Of a stretch of DNA of 64,000 nt, positions 42,703 through 53,133 are shown piece by piece; within the stretch, counting starts at the first letter, position 1, and every line of letters begins with the position of its first letter. The position numbers and the translations under genes are program-made. The notes beneath the pieces were generated by a model, which had not been told where the DNA came from, ran no database searches, and saw only the letters and a list, made by a program, of their open reading frames with translations. The DNA comes from Cupriavidus sp. D39 (GTDB lineage: Bacteria > Pseudomonadota > Gammaproteobacteria > Burkholderiales > Burkholderiaceae). The DNA lies in NCBI RefSeq assembly GCF_026627925.1, contig NZ_JAPNLE010000009.1, forward strand, positions 1,922,001 through 1,986,000, in the 5' to 3' direction.

Positions 42703-42778
42703 TCCCTGATAGCTCAGTTGGTAGAGCGACGGACTGTTAATCCGCAGGTCGCTGGTTCGAGCCCAGCTCGGGGAGCCA
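42703..42778 (+). tRNA. tRNA-Asn (anticodon GTT)
   Basis: A complete 76-nt cloverleaf: acceptor stem TCCCTGA/TCGGGGA, D arm, anticodon loop CTGTTAA with anticodon GTT, variable loop AGGTC, T loop TTCGAGC and encoded CCA. Its own promoter and terminator surround it. Confidence 0.97.
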
Positions 42779-42787
42779 AAGAATGTG

Positions 42788-42816
42788 AAAGGCCCGCAAG
42801 AATTTGCGGGCCTTTT
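42788..42816 (+). terminator. terminator after tRNA-Asn
   Basis: A perfect 12-bp stem (AAAGGCCCGCAA at 42788-42799 with 42804-42815), loop GAAT, then T run, 9 bp past the tRNA. Confidence 0.93.
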
Positions 42817-42933
42817 CCATTTGTGCATCGGACTTCTTCGGTGCTTCGGGATGGGGATCGGGACTGCCGCAGCCCAACTGCAGAACCGCTGCGGTTCCTA
42901 GCCCCGCAGCCACATCCCGCCCCGCACAATTGC

Positions 42934-44019
42934 CTACTCGATCGTAATGCTGTTCTGCTTGACCAGCCGCGCCCAGCGCGTCAGCTCGGTCTGCAGGAAT
43001 TGCCCGAAGGCCTGTGGACTGCTGCCGACCGGCACCACGCCAAGATCCAGCAGCCGGGCATTGACCTTGGGATCGTTGACCGCGGCCCGCACGGCCGCCG
43101 CCAGCCGCTCCACCACTTGCGGCGGCGTTCCCTTGGGCACGAACAAGCCATTCCATTCCAGTACGTCGAAGCCCGCCAGCCCGCTTTCCACCAGCGTCGG
43201 CACGTCGGGCAAGGCCGGCATGCGTTTGGCGGAAGTCACCGCCAGCGCCCGCAGCTTGCCGGCCTTCACATAGGGCAAGCCAGACGCCGCGTTGGCGAAA
43301 TAGGCATCGACCTGCCCACCCATCACATCGGTCAGGGCCGGCGCGCCGCCTTTGTACGGCACATGCAGCAGGTCGACCTTGGCCTGGCTCTTGAGCAGCT
43401 CGCCGACCATGTGCGCAGGGCTGCCGGGCCCGTACGACGCGTAGGTCGTCTTGCCGGGATGCTGACGTGCGTAGTCGAGGAACTCGCCAACCGTCTTGTA
43501 GGGGGCGTTGGGCGGCACCACCAGGATATTGGGCGCCGTGACCGCCAGCGAGACCGGCAGGAAATCCTTGGCCGCATCGAACGGCAGCTTGCGCAGCGCC
43601 GGATTGACGACGAAGGTGGACGCGTCGTACAGCACCACATAGCCATCGGCCGGCGCCTGGGCAACCGCCGCGGCCCCGATGGTGCCGCTGGCGCCCGGCT
43701 TGTTGTCGATCACCACCTGCTGCTTGAGCAGCACGCCCATCTGGGCGGTGATGACGCGCGCCGCATTGTCCGCGCCGCCGCCTGCTGAATAAGGCACCAC
43801 GACGCGAATCGGCTTGGACGGATAGCTATCCACGGCCTGCGCCGCGACCAACGCCGGCAGGCCAAGGAGCGCGGTGGCGAGCCATGCGGCAAGTTGCCGG
43901 CGCCGGCCGGCATGCGCGACCGGGGCCGATGAGGCAAAACCCGCCGGGAAGGCAAGCGAAAAAGATGACAAGAAAGCAGGCACAAGTGATGACACGCTAG
44001 CCGGCAAACCCCGCTGCAT
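42934..44019 (-). CDS. Bug-family (TctC-like) periplasmic solute-binding protein
   Basis: Bug proteins bind small carboxylic acids or other solutes for tripartite tricarboxylate transporters; they are greatly expanded in Burkholderiales. After an unusually long N-terminus with a hydrophobic secretion helix (LAAWLATALLGLPALVAAQA), the mature part starts YPSKPIRVVVPYSAGGG and has KPGASGTIGAAAVAQAPADGY and the C-terminal GFDVLEWNGLFVPKGTP. From the ATG at 44019 it is 361 residues. No transporter subunits are nearby, so it is an orphan binder of unknown ligand. Confidence 0.9.
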   Translation of the reverse strand: MQRGLPASVSSLVPAFLSSFSLAFPAGFASSAPVAHAGRRRQLAAWLATALLGLPALVAAQAVDSYPSKPIRVVVPYSAGGGADNAARVITAQMGVLLKQQVVIDNKPGASGTIGAAAVAQAPADGYVVLYDASTFVVNPALRKLPFDAAKDFLPVSLAVTAPNILVVPPNAPYKTVGEFLDYARQHPGKTTYASYGPGSPAHMVGELLKSQAKVDLLHVPYKGGAPALTDVMGGQVDAYFANAASGLPYVKAGKLRALAVTSAKRMPALPDVPTLVESGLAGFDVLEWNGLFVPKGTPPQVVERLAAAVRAAVNDPKVNARLLDLGVVPVGSSPQAFGQFLQTELTRWARLVKQNSITIE

Positions 44020-44141
44020 GGATCGTCTCCGAGTTATTTTTGTGGCACGGCAGGATGCCGCGCCGATGTGTTTGCGCAAGCGTACAGGATGATGCCGTCG
44101 AGCGTCGCCTAAGCGCGCGTAAGCGCGCCTATGCGTGGACC

Positions 44142-44429
44142 CTAGGCAGGCGCGTGCCCTGAAGGTTGCCCGAACAGGCCGCACTCGAGATCGCTCTCGA
44201 ACTCCTCGATCCAGCCGGGCCCTTGCCCTTCGCTCGCGTCATAGGCACTCTGCGCATCCGTCGCGGGGCGCCGCACGCTGACCTGGCGCGGCGCCGGGTC
44301 GCCGTTATCGGGCTGGAAGCCTTCGTCGGTGATCTCGAAGTCGTCCGGCACAAAGCCCAGCCGTGAGCAGACGGCCACGACCGCGCGTTGCTCGTCCTCG
44401 GGGAATTGGGAAAACAGATGCTTGGCCAT
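44142..44429 (-). CDS. conserved small protein of unknown function
   Basis: A 95-residue acidic protein starting MAKHLFSQFPEDEQRAVVAV, without signal peptide or membrane segment. It ends in a Gly/Pro tail (GLFGQPSGHAPA). I do not recognise a domain. A GGAGAGTGC sequence near the ATG fits a ribosome-binding site. It lies between the second EF-G gene and the Bug protein. Confidence 0.6.
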   Translation of the reverse strand: MAKHLFSQFPEDEQRAVVAVCSRLGFVPDDFEITDEGFQPDNGDPAPRQVSVRRPATDAQSAYDASEGQGPGWIEEFESDLECGLFGQPSGHAPA

Positions 44430-44509
44430 TGCACTCTCCCATCAAGTCGAAGCGGCGCCGCCTGGCACGCGGCGCCTTTGCCCTGCCCTGCCCGGCCATT
44501 CAATGCACG

Positions 44510-46617
<2,108 letters not shown>

Positions 46618-46877
46618 GGTGATCTCCTGGTAGGCATCACTCAAAAGAGTAACACTTCTACAGGCGCCGCATCGTACGGTACGCCATGGGCGGCTTGCCG
46701 GGCCGCCGCAGCCAGTCGCGGCCCACGTCGCGCTGGCTCATCAGCCGGCAAAAGTACCGCCTGCATCACGTTCGCCCCGGATCGTTCCCCGCCGGGGCTA
46801 GGCGGCCAGCACGGCACCGAGACCTGCGGCCCGCACAATGCCTCGGCCAAAGGTTGCAACGATGGGAGGCATGCTCA

Positions 46878-48074
46878 TCATGACTTGAAATCCCAGCTCA
46901 TCTGCTCGAGGATGCCGACGCCGCGCGAAGTGCGCATGCATTCGCTGACGTAGTCCGTGATCGACAAGGGCTCGAAATCGATCTCCTCCCGGATGCGCCC
47001 GTTGTCAAAGACATAGCCGAGCTCGGCAAAGCCCGCGTACAGCCGCAGTGCGCGCTCGATCAGGCGCCGGTTGCTGATGCGCTCCTTGCGCGCTACGTCG
47101 CTCGCCAGCGCGGGGAGTTCGCTGGGCGGGCATAGACGGTAGGCGGGCGCGTCTTCGCTCAAGGCCGCCTCGTCCATGGCTGCGATCACCTGGGCAATGG
47201 TTGGCGCGCGCGCGCCGGCCGAAAGATGGTAGGCATCGAAGCGCAGCTCGGGCTTTATCGCCAACTGCAGCAAGGCCTGCGCGCAGTCGTCCACGGCGAT
47301 CACGTCGATGCGGGTATGCGGGCCCGCGGTATAGCGGCGCGACTGGTGGATGATCCGGAAAAGCCAGAAGATGCTGGCCGAGGGCTGCGTGCCCAGCACG
47401 GTGTGCCCCACCACGATAGAGGGGCGCGCCACCACCAGCGGCAGGTCGGGCAAGCTGTTGCGCAGCAGCACCTCCACTTCCTGCTTGCTGCGCGTGTAAG
47501 GCACCAGGTGGCTGAGATCGCTGGTGCCGCCATGGCCGGCATCCCGCTCGGCAATCCTCGGCCCGCGCTGCGTGCCGCAAGCCATGGCGGTACCGACATG
47601 GACGAAGCGCCGCAAGGCCGCGCTGCCGGCAAAGCGCGAGGCAAAACGCAAGGTATCGCGCACGTTGATGCGCGTGACCTGCGCATCGGCGGAGAACGAG
47701 GCCAGCGCGGCGCAGTTGATGACATGGGTGACGCCCGCCAGCCGCGCCTGTGCGGCAGGCGCGAAATCGCTGTCAAGCGCGCCAAGCAACACGTTGTCCT
47801 CGTTGAGCCAGTCCACCCGGCTGCGCAACAAGCCGCACTGGATGGCGTTTTCGCGCAAGCGAGCCAATGCGTCCGCGGCATCCTCGCCGCGCACCAGGCA
47901 GAGCAAGCGCCGGGCCAGACCGGCGTTGACCGCGGCCACCGTCACGTTGCCGCCGATAAAGCCGGTGGCGCCGGTCAGCAGCAGGGAGCCGACGCCGGGC
48001 AGGCGTGTGTCGCAGGCACGCGCACGGGCGGCAAGATCCTGCGCGGGCAGGCTGGCGTGCCAATCCCACATCAT
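46878..48074 (-). CDS. NAD(P)-dependent reductase of the thioester-reductase/epimerase type
   Basis: An extended SDR of 398 residues. Cofactor motif: LLTGATGFIGGNVTVAA; the active-site Tyr-Lys pair is in LVPYTRSKQEVEVLL. Residues HVINCAALASFSADA also match the Lys-biosynthesis/thioester-reductase (NAD_binding_4) group. The C-terminal ~70 residues are less conserved. Substrate is unknown; a fatty-acyl or polyketide thioester is one possibility. It lies 10 bp after the MipA-like gene. Confidence 0.8.
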   Translation of the reverse strand: MMWDWHASLPAQDLAARARACDTRLPGVGSLLLTGATGFIGGNVTVAAVNAGLARRLLCLVRGEDAADALARLRENAIQCGLLRSRVDWLNEDNVLLGALDSDFAPAAQARLAGVTHVINCAALASFSADAQVTRINVRDTLRFASRFAGSAALRRFVHVGTAMACGTQRGPRIAERDAGHGGTSDLSHLVPYTRSKQEVEVLLRNSLPDLPLVVARPSIVVGHTVLGTQPSASIFWLFRIIHQSRRYTAGPHTRIDVIAVDDCAQALLQLAIKPELRFDAYHLSAGARAPTIAQVIAAMDEAALSEDAPAYRLCPPSELPALASDVARKERISNRRLIERALRLYAGFAELGYVFDNGRIREEIDFEPLSITDYVSECMRTSRGVGILEQMSWDFKS

Positions 48075-48084
48075 GGCGTTCTCC

Positions 48085-48921
48085 TCAGAATGTGTAGTTG
48101 ACCGAACTCATGCCGAAGTACGACTGCTTGCTCTGCACGATCGGGCTCTTCGCGGCGTCCCCGAGCAGGCGTGTCGCCGCCACCAGGGTGCGTACCGACC
48201 ATTCCTTCGAGAGCGTGTAGTTCCATGCGAGCGACAGCGTCGCGGCATCGAAGCCGGCCTTGGGGGCGTACTGACCAAAGGCGCTGTTGGCGGCCTGTGC
48301 ATCGGTCACGCCAAAGAGGGTCTGCATGTAGCGGCCCGAGCCGTAGTGCACGCTCGGCCCGAGTGTCACGATGTGCGCGCCCGACTGGATCACCGGCACC
48401 ACCAGATCGATGTGCCCGCTCAGCCCGCGTTCGCGATGCGTCAGTGGCGCGTCCAGCGTCACGCTCAGCGTGGTGTCGCCGTACACGCGCGCGCCGAGCT
48501 GGAACGCGCCCATCAGCGAGCCCGGAATGTTGCCCATGCCCTTCAGGTGATCCGAGCCCGGCAGGTCCGCGCGGTTCTTGTCGGTACGGCCCAGCGCGTA
48601 GCCGAGCGAGGCCGTGGCAAACATGCCGTTGCCGAACTTGTAGGTATAGCCAGCGCCTTGCAGCAAATCGATAAAGGCACCGTTGCCGAAGTCGGCGCGC
48701 AGCACCGGCGCGCCGACGGCCCGGTAGTCTCTGCTTCCCGCGTAGCGCAGGGCGGCGCCGGCGGCCAGGCCAATGGAGTACGTTCTTTCCGCGTGCGCTG
48801 CCGGGCAGAGGCTCGCCAGCGCGGCCACGAGAAACGCGCCCTTGTACGCGCCCTTGTGCGCGCCCCTGTACGCGACCGGCAACCTTGCCACGCCCCACTG
48901 ATTGCTTGCTTGCTGTTTCAC
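48085..48921 (-). CDS. MipA/OmpV-family outer-membrane protein
   Basis: A beta-barrel protein: signal peptide (FLVAALASLCPAAHAE), then alternating amphipathic strands with SIGLAAGAALRYAGSRDYRA and VNYTF at the C-terminus, where the terminal Phe is the usual outer-membrane assembly signal. The best start is GTG at 48921, with GGAG 5 bases upstream, giving 278 residues. It is divergent from a RstA/RstB-like system, a pairing seen for MipA genes in Cupriavidus-like genomes, which suggests control by that system. Confidence 0.82.
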   Translation of the reverse strand: MKQQASNQWGVARLPVAYRGAHKGAYKGAFLVAALASLCPAAHAERTYSIGLAAGAALRYAGSRDYRAVGAPVLRADFGNGAFIDLLQGAGYTYKFGNGMFATASLGYALGRTDKNRADLPGSDHLKGMGNIPGSLMGAFQLGARVYGDTTLSVTLDAPLTHRERGLSGHIDLVVPVIQSGAHIVTLGPSVHYGSGRYMQTLFGVTDAQAANSAFGQYAPKAGFDAATLSLAWNYTLSKEWSVRTLVAATRLLGDAAKSPIVQSKQSYFGMSSVNYTF

Positions 48922-48999
48922 GGCTGCTCCGCCTTGATGTCGAAGCACGCAGATTAGGGATGGCGCGCCGGGCTGTCTGTCCTGAAATCGCGCGAAATC

Positions 49000-49015
49000 T
49001 TGTTCAATTGTGCAA
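49000..49015. promoter_or_regulatory. direct repeat TTGTTCAA/TTGTGCAA in a divergent promoter region
   Basis: Two adjacent 8-bp near-identical direct repeats with AT-rich flanks lie between the divergent mipA-like and response-regulator genes (48922-49098). OmpR-family regulators bind paired direct repeats, so this could be the operator. The spacing of 8 rather than about 10-11 bp is a weak point. Confidence 0.4.
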
Positions 49016-49098
49016 ATTTGTCTTGAAGCGTCTCCAACATCCAATGCAGGTCGTTCGCCGGATAGAATCGGCACTTTTCTGCCCCAGGGAGCCCTGTC

Positions 49099-49832
49099 AT
49101 GAGCGATGCCATGGCCAAGTACAAGGTATTGCTGGTCGAGGACGATGATCGCCTCGCGCAGCTTGTCAGCGAATATCTGGGCAACTACGAATTCGTGGTG
49201 GAGGTAGTGCGGCGCGGCGATATCGCGGTGGCCGCCGTCCAGGCCCTGTGGCCGGCGCTGGTGATCCTCGACCTGATGCTGCCGCATATGGACGGCATGG
49301 AAGTGTGCCGCGGCATTCGCGCGTTCTCGCGCGTGCCCGTGCTCATCCTGACCGCACGCGTCGATACGTACGACCAGGTGGCGGGGCTGGAGATCGGCGC
49401 CGACGACTATGTGGTCAAGCCCATCGAGCCAAGGCTGCTGGTGGCGCGCGCCCGCGCCTGCTGCGGCGCGCCGCCGCAGAGCGGGTTGCCGAGACCGCCG
49501 CGCCTGCGCAGCGGGACCATGAACTGGTGTTCGGCGCGCTGGTGATCTCGCCGCCGAACCGGTAGGTGACATGGCGCGGGCAGGAGGTGGACCTGAAGAC
49601 CACCGAGTTCAACCTGCTGCTGATCCTGGCGCGCGCCGCCGGCACCGTGCTCAGCCGGGACGACATCCTCAAGGCCTTGCGCGGCATCGAGTTCGACGGC
49701 ATCGACCGCACCGTCGACTCCGGTATCTCGCGGCTGCGCCGCCGCTTCGAGGATGCCTCGCCCGAGCCGCACAAGATCAAGACCATCTGGGGCCGCGGCT
49801 ACCTCTTCAGCCCTTCGGCATGGGAGGAATGA
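49099..49832 (+). pseudogene. OmpR/RstA-family response regulator, frameshift plus in-frame stop
   Basis: The receiver domain is complete in the first frame: LLVEDDDRLAQLV, the phospho-acceptor aspartate in LVILDLMLPHMDG, TAR and KPIEP. The frame then breaks at 49457-49458 (two C, three expected), continues to an in-frame TAG at 49563, and the winged-helix DNA-binding domain (TTEFNLLLILARAAGTVLSR, IDRTVDSGISRLRRRFED, WGRGYLF) follows in the same frame to 49832. The stop is a substitution (CAG is expected at this codon), a different error class from the homopolymer losses, so a real mutation is possible. Confidence 0.88.
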
Positions 49833-51161
49833 ATGGTCCGCTCGCTACTCAAGCTCTACCTGCTGGTGATCCTGGCCGCGGCCGCCGCGGTGACCGCCAT
49901 CAACACCACCTTCATCCCGCTGTTCCATGAGCATTTCACCGAGACCGAACGGGAAAACCGCAAAGGCTATGCCTTTACGCTATCCGAATACCTTGGGCCG
50001 CAACAGGGCAAGGACCGCGACGCGGCGCTTGCCATCCTGCAAGGGCAGGCGCGCGAGAAGTTCGACCTGGTCGACGCGGCCAGCCTGACCCACCTCAATG
50101 CTCAGCAGCTTGCCGACCTCGCCGGCGGCAAGCTGGTGCTCAGCTACAACGCCAAGGATTACTACCTGCCGCTGCGCGACGGCCAGATCCTGCACGCGCT
50201 CAGCGAGGAAGACGACCACACCAACATCTCCGTGCTGGCCTACGCCTTGATCGCGCTCGCCACCTTGCTGTCGATCATCGCCTGGGTGTGGTACCACTGG
50301 CGCGACCTGGACAAGCTGCAGCAGGCGGCAAGGGATTTCGGCAACGGCAAGCTGTCGACCCGCGCCAACCTGCCCAGGCGCTCCAACATCTCCGCACTGG
50401 CCAAGCAATTCAATGAGATGGCCGAACAGATCGAAGCGTCGATCGTGCACCAGCGCGAAATGATGCACGGCATCTCGCATGAGCTGAAAACGCCAATCGC
50501 GCGGCTGGAGTTCGGCATCGCGCTGCTGCAGTCGGCCGGCACGGGCGAAGCGGAACAGGCGCGCCAGGCGCTGCGGCTGGAAGACCTGCGCCGCGACGTG
50601 CGCGAGCTCGACGAGCTGGTCACCGAGCTGCTGACGCTCGGCCAGCTTGAGCAGGGCGCGGCGCCGATGATGCTGATGCGGGTTTCGGTGAGCGAGCTGA
50701 TCGACAGCGTTGCGGCCAGCGTGGCCAACGAGGTGGCGGATAAGAAGCTCACGCTGTCGGCCTATGCCAGCGGCCCCGAGCCTCACCACGTCTGCGATCC
50801 GCGGCTGGTGGCGCGGGCGCTGCTCAACCTCTGCCGCAACGCCACCCGCTACGCGCGCAACGCCATCCACCTGCACGCCGAGACCGACGCGGCTGGCACC
50901 TTGACCCTGACGGTGGAGGACGATGGCCCCGGGGTTGCGCCGGAGGAGCGCGCCCGCATTTTCGAGCCCTTCCACCGGCCCGATTCCAGCCGCAACCGGC
51001 ACACCGGGGGGTTCGGCCTGGGGCTGGCCATTGTGCGGCGCATCGCGCTGCTGCATGGCGGGCAGGTCGGGCTGCACAGCGGCAGCGAGGGCGGCGCGCG
51101 CTTCGTGATCACCTTGCCAGCCATGGACGAGCCCGCCATGCCCGGCAAGCCGGCGATTTGA
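49833..51161 (+). CDS. sensor histidine kinase, RstB-like
   Basis: A 442-residue membrane kinase: membrane segment 1 at about residues 7-25, a periplasmic sensor of about 100 residues, membrane segment 2 (VLAYALIALATLLSIIAWVWY), a HAMP linker, then the phosphorylation site HGISHELKTPIARLEFG and the ATP domain with NLCRNATRYA, DDGPGVAPEE and GGFGLGLAIV. It begins immediately after the regulator stop, so the two are one unit. The kinase is intact. Confidence 0.93.
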   Translation: MVRSLLKLYLLVILAAAAAVTAINTTFIPLFHEHFTETERENRKGYAFTLSEYLGPQQGKDRDAALAILQGQAREKFDLVDAASLTHLNAQQLADLAGGKLVLSYNAKDYYLPLRDGQILHALSEEDDHTNISVLAYALIALATLLSIIAWVWYHWRDLDKLQQAARDFGNGKLSTRANLPRRSNISALAKQFNEMAEQIEASIVHQREMMHGISHELKTPIARLEFGIALLQSAGTGEAEQARQALRLEDLRRDVRELDELVTELLTLGQLEQGAAPMMLMRVSVSELIDSVAASVANEVADKKLTLSAYASGPEPHHVCDPRLVARALLNLCRNATRYARNAIHLHAETDAAGTLTLTVEDDGPGVAPEERARIFEPFHRPDSSRNRHTGGFGLGLAIVRRIALLHGGQVGLHSGSEGGARFVITLPAMDEPAMPGKPAI

Positions 51162-51170
51162 GGAGCGCCC

Positions 51171-51275
51171 ATGAAATGGTCAACGATCGCTGCCGTGCTG
51201 CTCTCGTGGATGGGCGCCTGCGCCGCCGCCGGGTGGCTGGCGATGGCTTTCTCCGGCCTGACGGCGCAGGGGTAG
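51171..51275 (+). CDS. 34-residue single-helix membrane peptide
   Basis: A short frame starting MKWSTIAAVLLSWMGAC and ending GLTAQG, 9 bp after the kinase stop, with AGGAG 5 bases before its ATG. Nearly the whole peptide is one hydrophobic helix. Its place directly after a sensor kinase suggests a small regulator or partner, but nothing proves it is made. Confidence 0.5.
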   Translation: MKWSTIAAVLLSWMGACAAAGWLAMAFSGLTAQG

Positions 51276-51310
51276 CGCGGTAGTGACGCAATCTGCCCGC
51301 GCAACAAAAC

Positions 51311-51343
51311 AAAAAGCCCGCCGGGACTGCCGACGGGCTTTTT
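51311..51343. terminator. bidirectional terminator between the kinase operon and tRNA-fMet
   Basis: A stem AAAAAGCCCG/CGGGCTTTTT (51311-51320 with 51334-51343) with an inner CGG/CCG pair, flanked by A and T runs. It serves converging transcripts from the kinase operon (plus) and the tRNA (minus). Confidence 0.88.
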
Positions 51344-51356
51344 AGTAGAATACGTC

Positions 51357-51432
51357 TGGTTGCGGGGGCAGGACTTGAACCTGCGACCTTCGGGTTATGA
51401 GCCCGACGAGCTGCCAACTGCTCCACCCCGCG
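51357..51432 (-). tRNA. initiator tRNA-fMet (anticodon CAT)
   Basis: A complete 76-nt cloverleaf on the minus strand starting CGCGGGGTGGAGCAG. Initiator features are present: an unpaired C1-A72 at the acceptor end, three G-C pairs in the anticodon stem (TCGGG CTCATAA CCCGA) and encoded CCA. Confidence 0.97.
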
Positions 51433-51444
51433 TCAGAGGGGCGT

Positions 51445-51472
51445 ACTATACGCCACCCTGACGGATTTGCAA
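51445..51472 (-). promoter_or_regulatory. sigma-70 promoter for tRNA-fMet
   Basis: On the minus strand TTGCAA (51472-51467) and TATAGT (51450-51445) with a 16-bp spacer, 12 bp before the tRNA 5' end. Confidence 0.7.
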
Positions 51473-51492
51473 AGGTCTTTAGGCACTCTTTC

Positions 51493-51521
51493 TTGACAGC
51501 GTTTACGTAAACGTGTAAAAG
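51493..51521 (+). promoter_or_regulatory. promoter of the cold-shock gene with a palindrome in its spacer
   Basis: TTGACA (51493-51498) and TAAAAG (51516-51521) with a 17-bp spacer that contains the perfect 12-bp palindrome GTTTACGTAAAC (51501-51512). A protein bound there would block polymerase. Confidence 0.7.
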
Positions 51522-51561
51522 CAAGTGGGCGCATTCTTTGCGCCCAAAAAAGGATTTTTCC

Positions 51562-51759
51562 ATGGAAACTGGTACCGTCAAGTTCTTCAACGCCCAGAAG
51601 GGTTTTGGCTTCATCACCCCGGACGCTGGTGGCAAGGACTTGTTCGTCCACATCTCTCAGGTTCGCGGGGGTGCTCCGCTGCAAGATAACCAGCGAGTGC
51701 AATACCAGTCGCAACAGGGCAAGAAGGGTCCTGAAGCGGCCAATGTTTCCCCTGTTTGA
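51562..51759 (+). CDS. cold-shock-domain protein
   Basis: A 65-residue OB-fold RNA-binding protein starting [18 protein letters not shown], containing RNP-1 (KGFGFI) and RNP-2 (DLFVHIS). The domain is nearly the whole protein. KFFNAQ replaces the more common KWFN, so the first RNA-stacking aromatic is Phe. The leader of about 30 bases is short for a classical cold-induced cspA, so this may be a constitutive homologue. rpsU follows 34 bp later. Confidence 0.93.
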   Translation: METGTVKFFNAQKGFGFITPDAGGKDLFVHISQVRGGAPLQDNQRVQYQSQQGKKGPEAANVSPV

Positions 51760-51793
51760 ACCCGCCGCTTTGCGGCAAAGCTAAAGGACAGAA

Positions 51794-52006
51794 TTGACTA
51801 AGATCGTCTTGAAACCAGGTGAGCCCGTTGAAGTTGCAATGCGGCGTTTCCGTCGGGCCATCCTCCAGACCGGCCTGATCGTTGAACTCAAGAGCCGTAC
51901 CGCTTACGAGAAGCCCACGACCGAGCGCAAGCGCAAGAAGAAAGCCGCGGAATCGCGCCTTCGCAAACGCCTGCGCATGCAGATGTTGCCGAAGAAGATG
52001 TACTGA
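51794..52006 (+). CDS. rpsU: 30S ribosomal protein S21
   Basis: A 70-residue very basic protein ([40 protein letters not shown]) of the small subunit near the mRNA exit platform. The start codon is TTG at 51794, with AAGGAC upstream; the family has this start position and no ATG is available nearby. Here rpsU follows a cold-shock gene rather than dnaG, which suggests a second S21 copy as in other Burkholderiales. Confidence 0.95.
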   Translation: MTKIVLKPGEPVEVAMRRFRRAILQTGLIVELKSRTAYEKPTTERKRKKKAAESRLRKRLRMQMLPKKMY

Positions 52007-52061
52007 TTTCGGCACAGCAAGCGGCGAGCGCGCTTCGACGCGTTTCTGCCGCAGGCCGCAT

Positions 52062-52092
52062 AAATCCGCCAGTCATTGCCTGGCGGATTTTT
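52062..52092 (+). terminator. terminator after rpsU
   Basis: A perfect 11-bp stem (AAATCCGCCAG with CTGGCGGATTT), 7-base loop and a T run, 56 bp past the rpsU stop. Confidence 0.92.
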
Positions 52093-52417
52093 CTTGTTTT
52101 AGCGGCGCCGTCGGATGTCCGGCCCTTCGTGGCCTGACAACCGCCGACCGGCCCTGATACCGCCTTGCCCATCGTTCCGCCTGGATCGAGCGCGGCCGGC
52201 GCAATGCTTGCGTTCGCCCTTTGCGCGCGACACGGCTAGCACTTTGACTCCCCACCGTTTTTTGAATTATCCCGGACACACTTGCGTGTTGCCGCCGCCT
52301 TGCCTCGCATTCAAGCCACGGCACTTGGCGCTGGCGACAGGCAAAAAACAGGCCGCACAATGGCGGCCCGCCTGGTCGGCAATTCCCGCTACATCACCCG
52401 CTACATCACCCGCTACA
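52093..52417. other. rpsU-lysE intergenic region
   Basis: These 325 bp between converging genes contain no convincing gene. The only structure noted is a set of three perfect 12-bp tandem repeats at the lysE end. Confidence 0.5.
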
Positions 52418-52420
52418 TCA
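52385..52420. repeat. three perfect 12-bp tandem repeats at the lysE stop
   Basis: CCCGCTACATCA is repeated three times without change (52385-52396, 52397-52408, 52409-52420). The last copy includes the TGA stop of the LysE-family gene on the minus strand, so each repeat duplicates the stop codon. Confidence 0.85.
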
Positions 52421-53035
52421 GCTGCGTGCCGCAATCAGCGCGCCCGCGCCAATCAGCGTAATGCCACCCGCGCGCTGCACATTGGCCTGTGCGCGCTGGG
52501 TGGTAAGGCGCTTGGCCAGCGCACGCGCCAGCAGCGCGTAGATCGCCGCGTTGGCGGTGGCCATCACAACGAAGGTGGGAATCAGCACCGCGGCCTGCGG
52601 CCAGAAGGCCAGGCGCGCATCGAGGAACTGCGGCACGAAGGCCACGAAGAACACGATGCTCTTGGGGTTGAGCGCAGTCACCAGCCATGCCTTGGCAAAG
52701 CGCTGGCGGCTGCTCCCAGACTGTGCCGTGACCGCCATCGCGCCGGCACGCGAGGCGCCGCGCAAGGCCTGGATGCCCAGGTAGACGAGGTAAGCCGCAC
52801 CGGCCCACTTCAACGCCGTGAACAGGGCCGCAGAGGTGGCCAGTACCGCGCCGAGGCCGGCCATCGACAGTGTGAACGCGGTCAGGTCGCCCGCGGCAAC
52901 GCCGGCCACGGTGGCATAGGCGGAGCGGCCGCGATGGGCAAGCGCATCGCCGATCACAAGCAGGATGGTCGGGCCGGGAATGATGAGCACGACGATGCTT
53001 GTCAACACAAAGGCCAGCCAGTGTTCGAAGGACAT
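52418..53035 (-). CDS. LysE/RhtB-family amino-acid exporter
   Basis: A 205-residue inner-membrane exporter with about six helices. Family signature IIPGPTILLVIGDALAHRGR is near the N-terminus, and KAWLVTALNPKSIVFFVAFVPQF in the middle is strongly conserved in RhtB-type exporters. The substrate (threonine, homoserine or other) cannot be told. The ATG at 53035 (MSFEHWLAFVLTSIVVL) is clear. The thioesterase gene lies 99 bp upstream. Confidence 0.9.
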   Translation of the reverse strand: MSFEHWLAFVLTSIVVLIIPGPTILLVIGDALAHRGRSAYATVAGVAAGDLTAFTLSMAGLGAVLATSAALFTALKWAGAAYLVYLGIQALRGASRAGAMAVTAQSGSSRQRFAKAWLVTALNPKSIVFFVAFVPQFLDARLAFWPQAAVLIPTFVVMATANAAIYALLARALAKRLTTQRAQANVQRAGGITLIGAGALIAARS

Positions 53036-53133
53036 TGCGACTCCAGGTCTTATCGATTGGGGTGCCCGACGGGCGACACACAAGTATAAGCAAGGTGGCT
53101 GGCTGCTGAAAGCGGCGCCGGCGTTGCCGCAGA

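Noticed and set aside
52385..52420. CRISPR-like repeats
   Set aside because: Units are 12 bp with no spacers and no cas genes are nearby.
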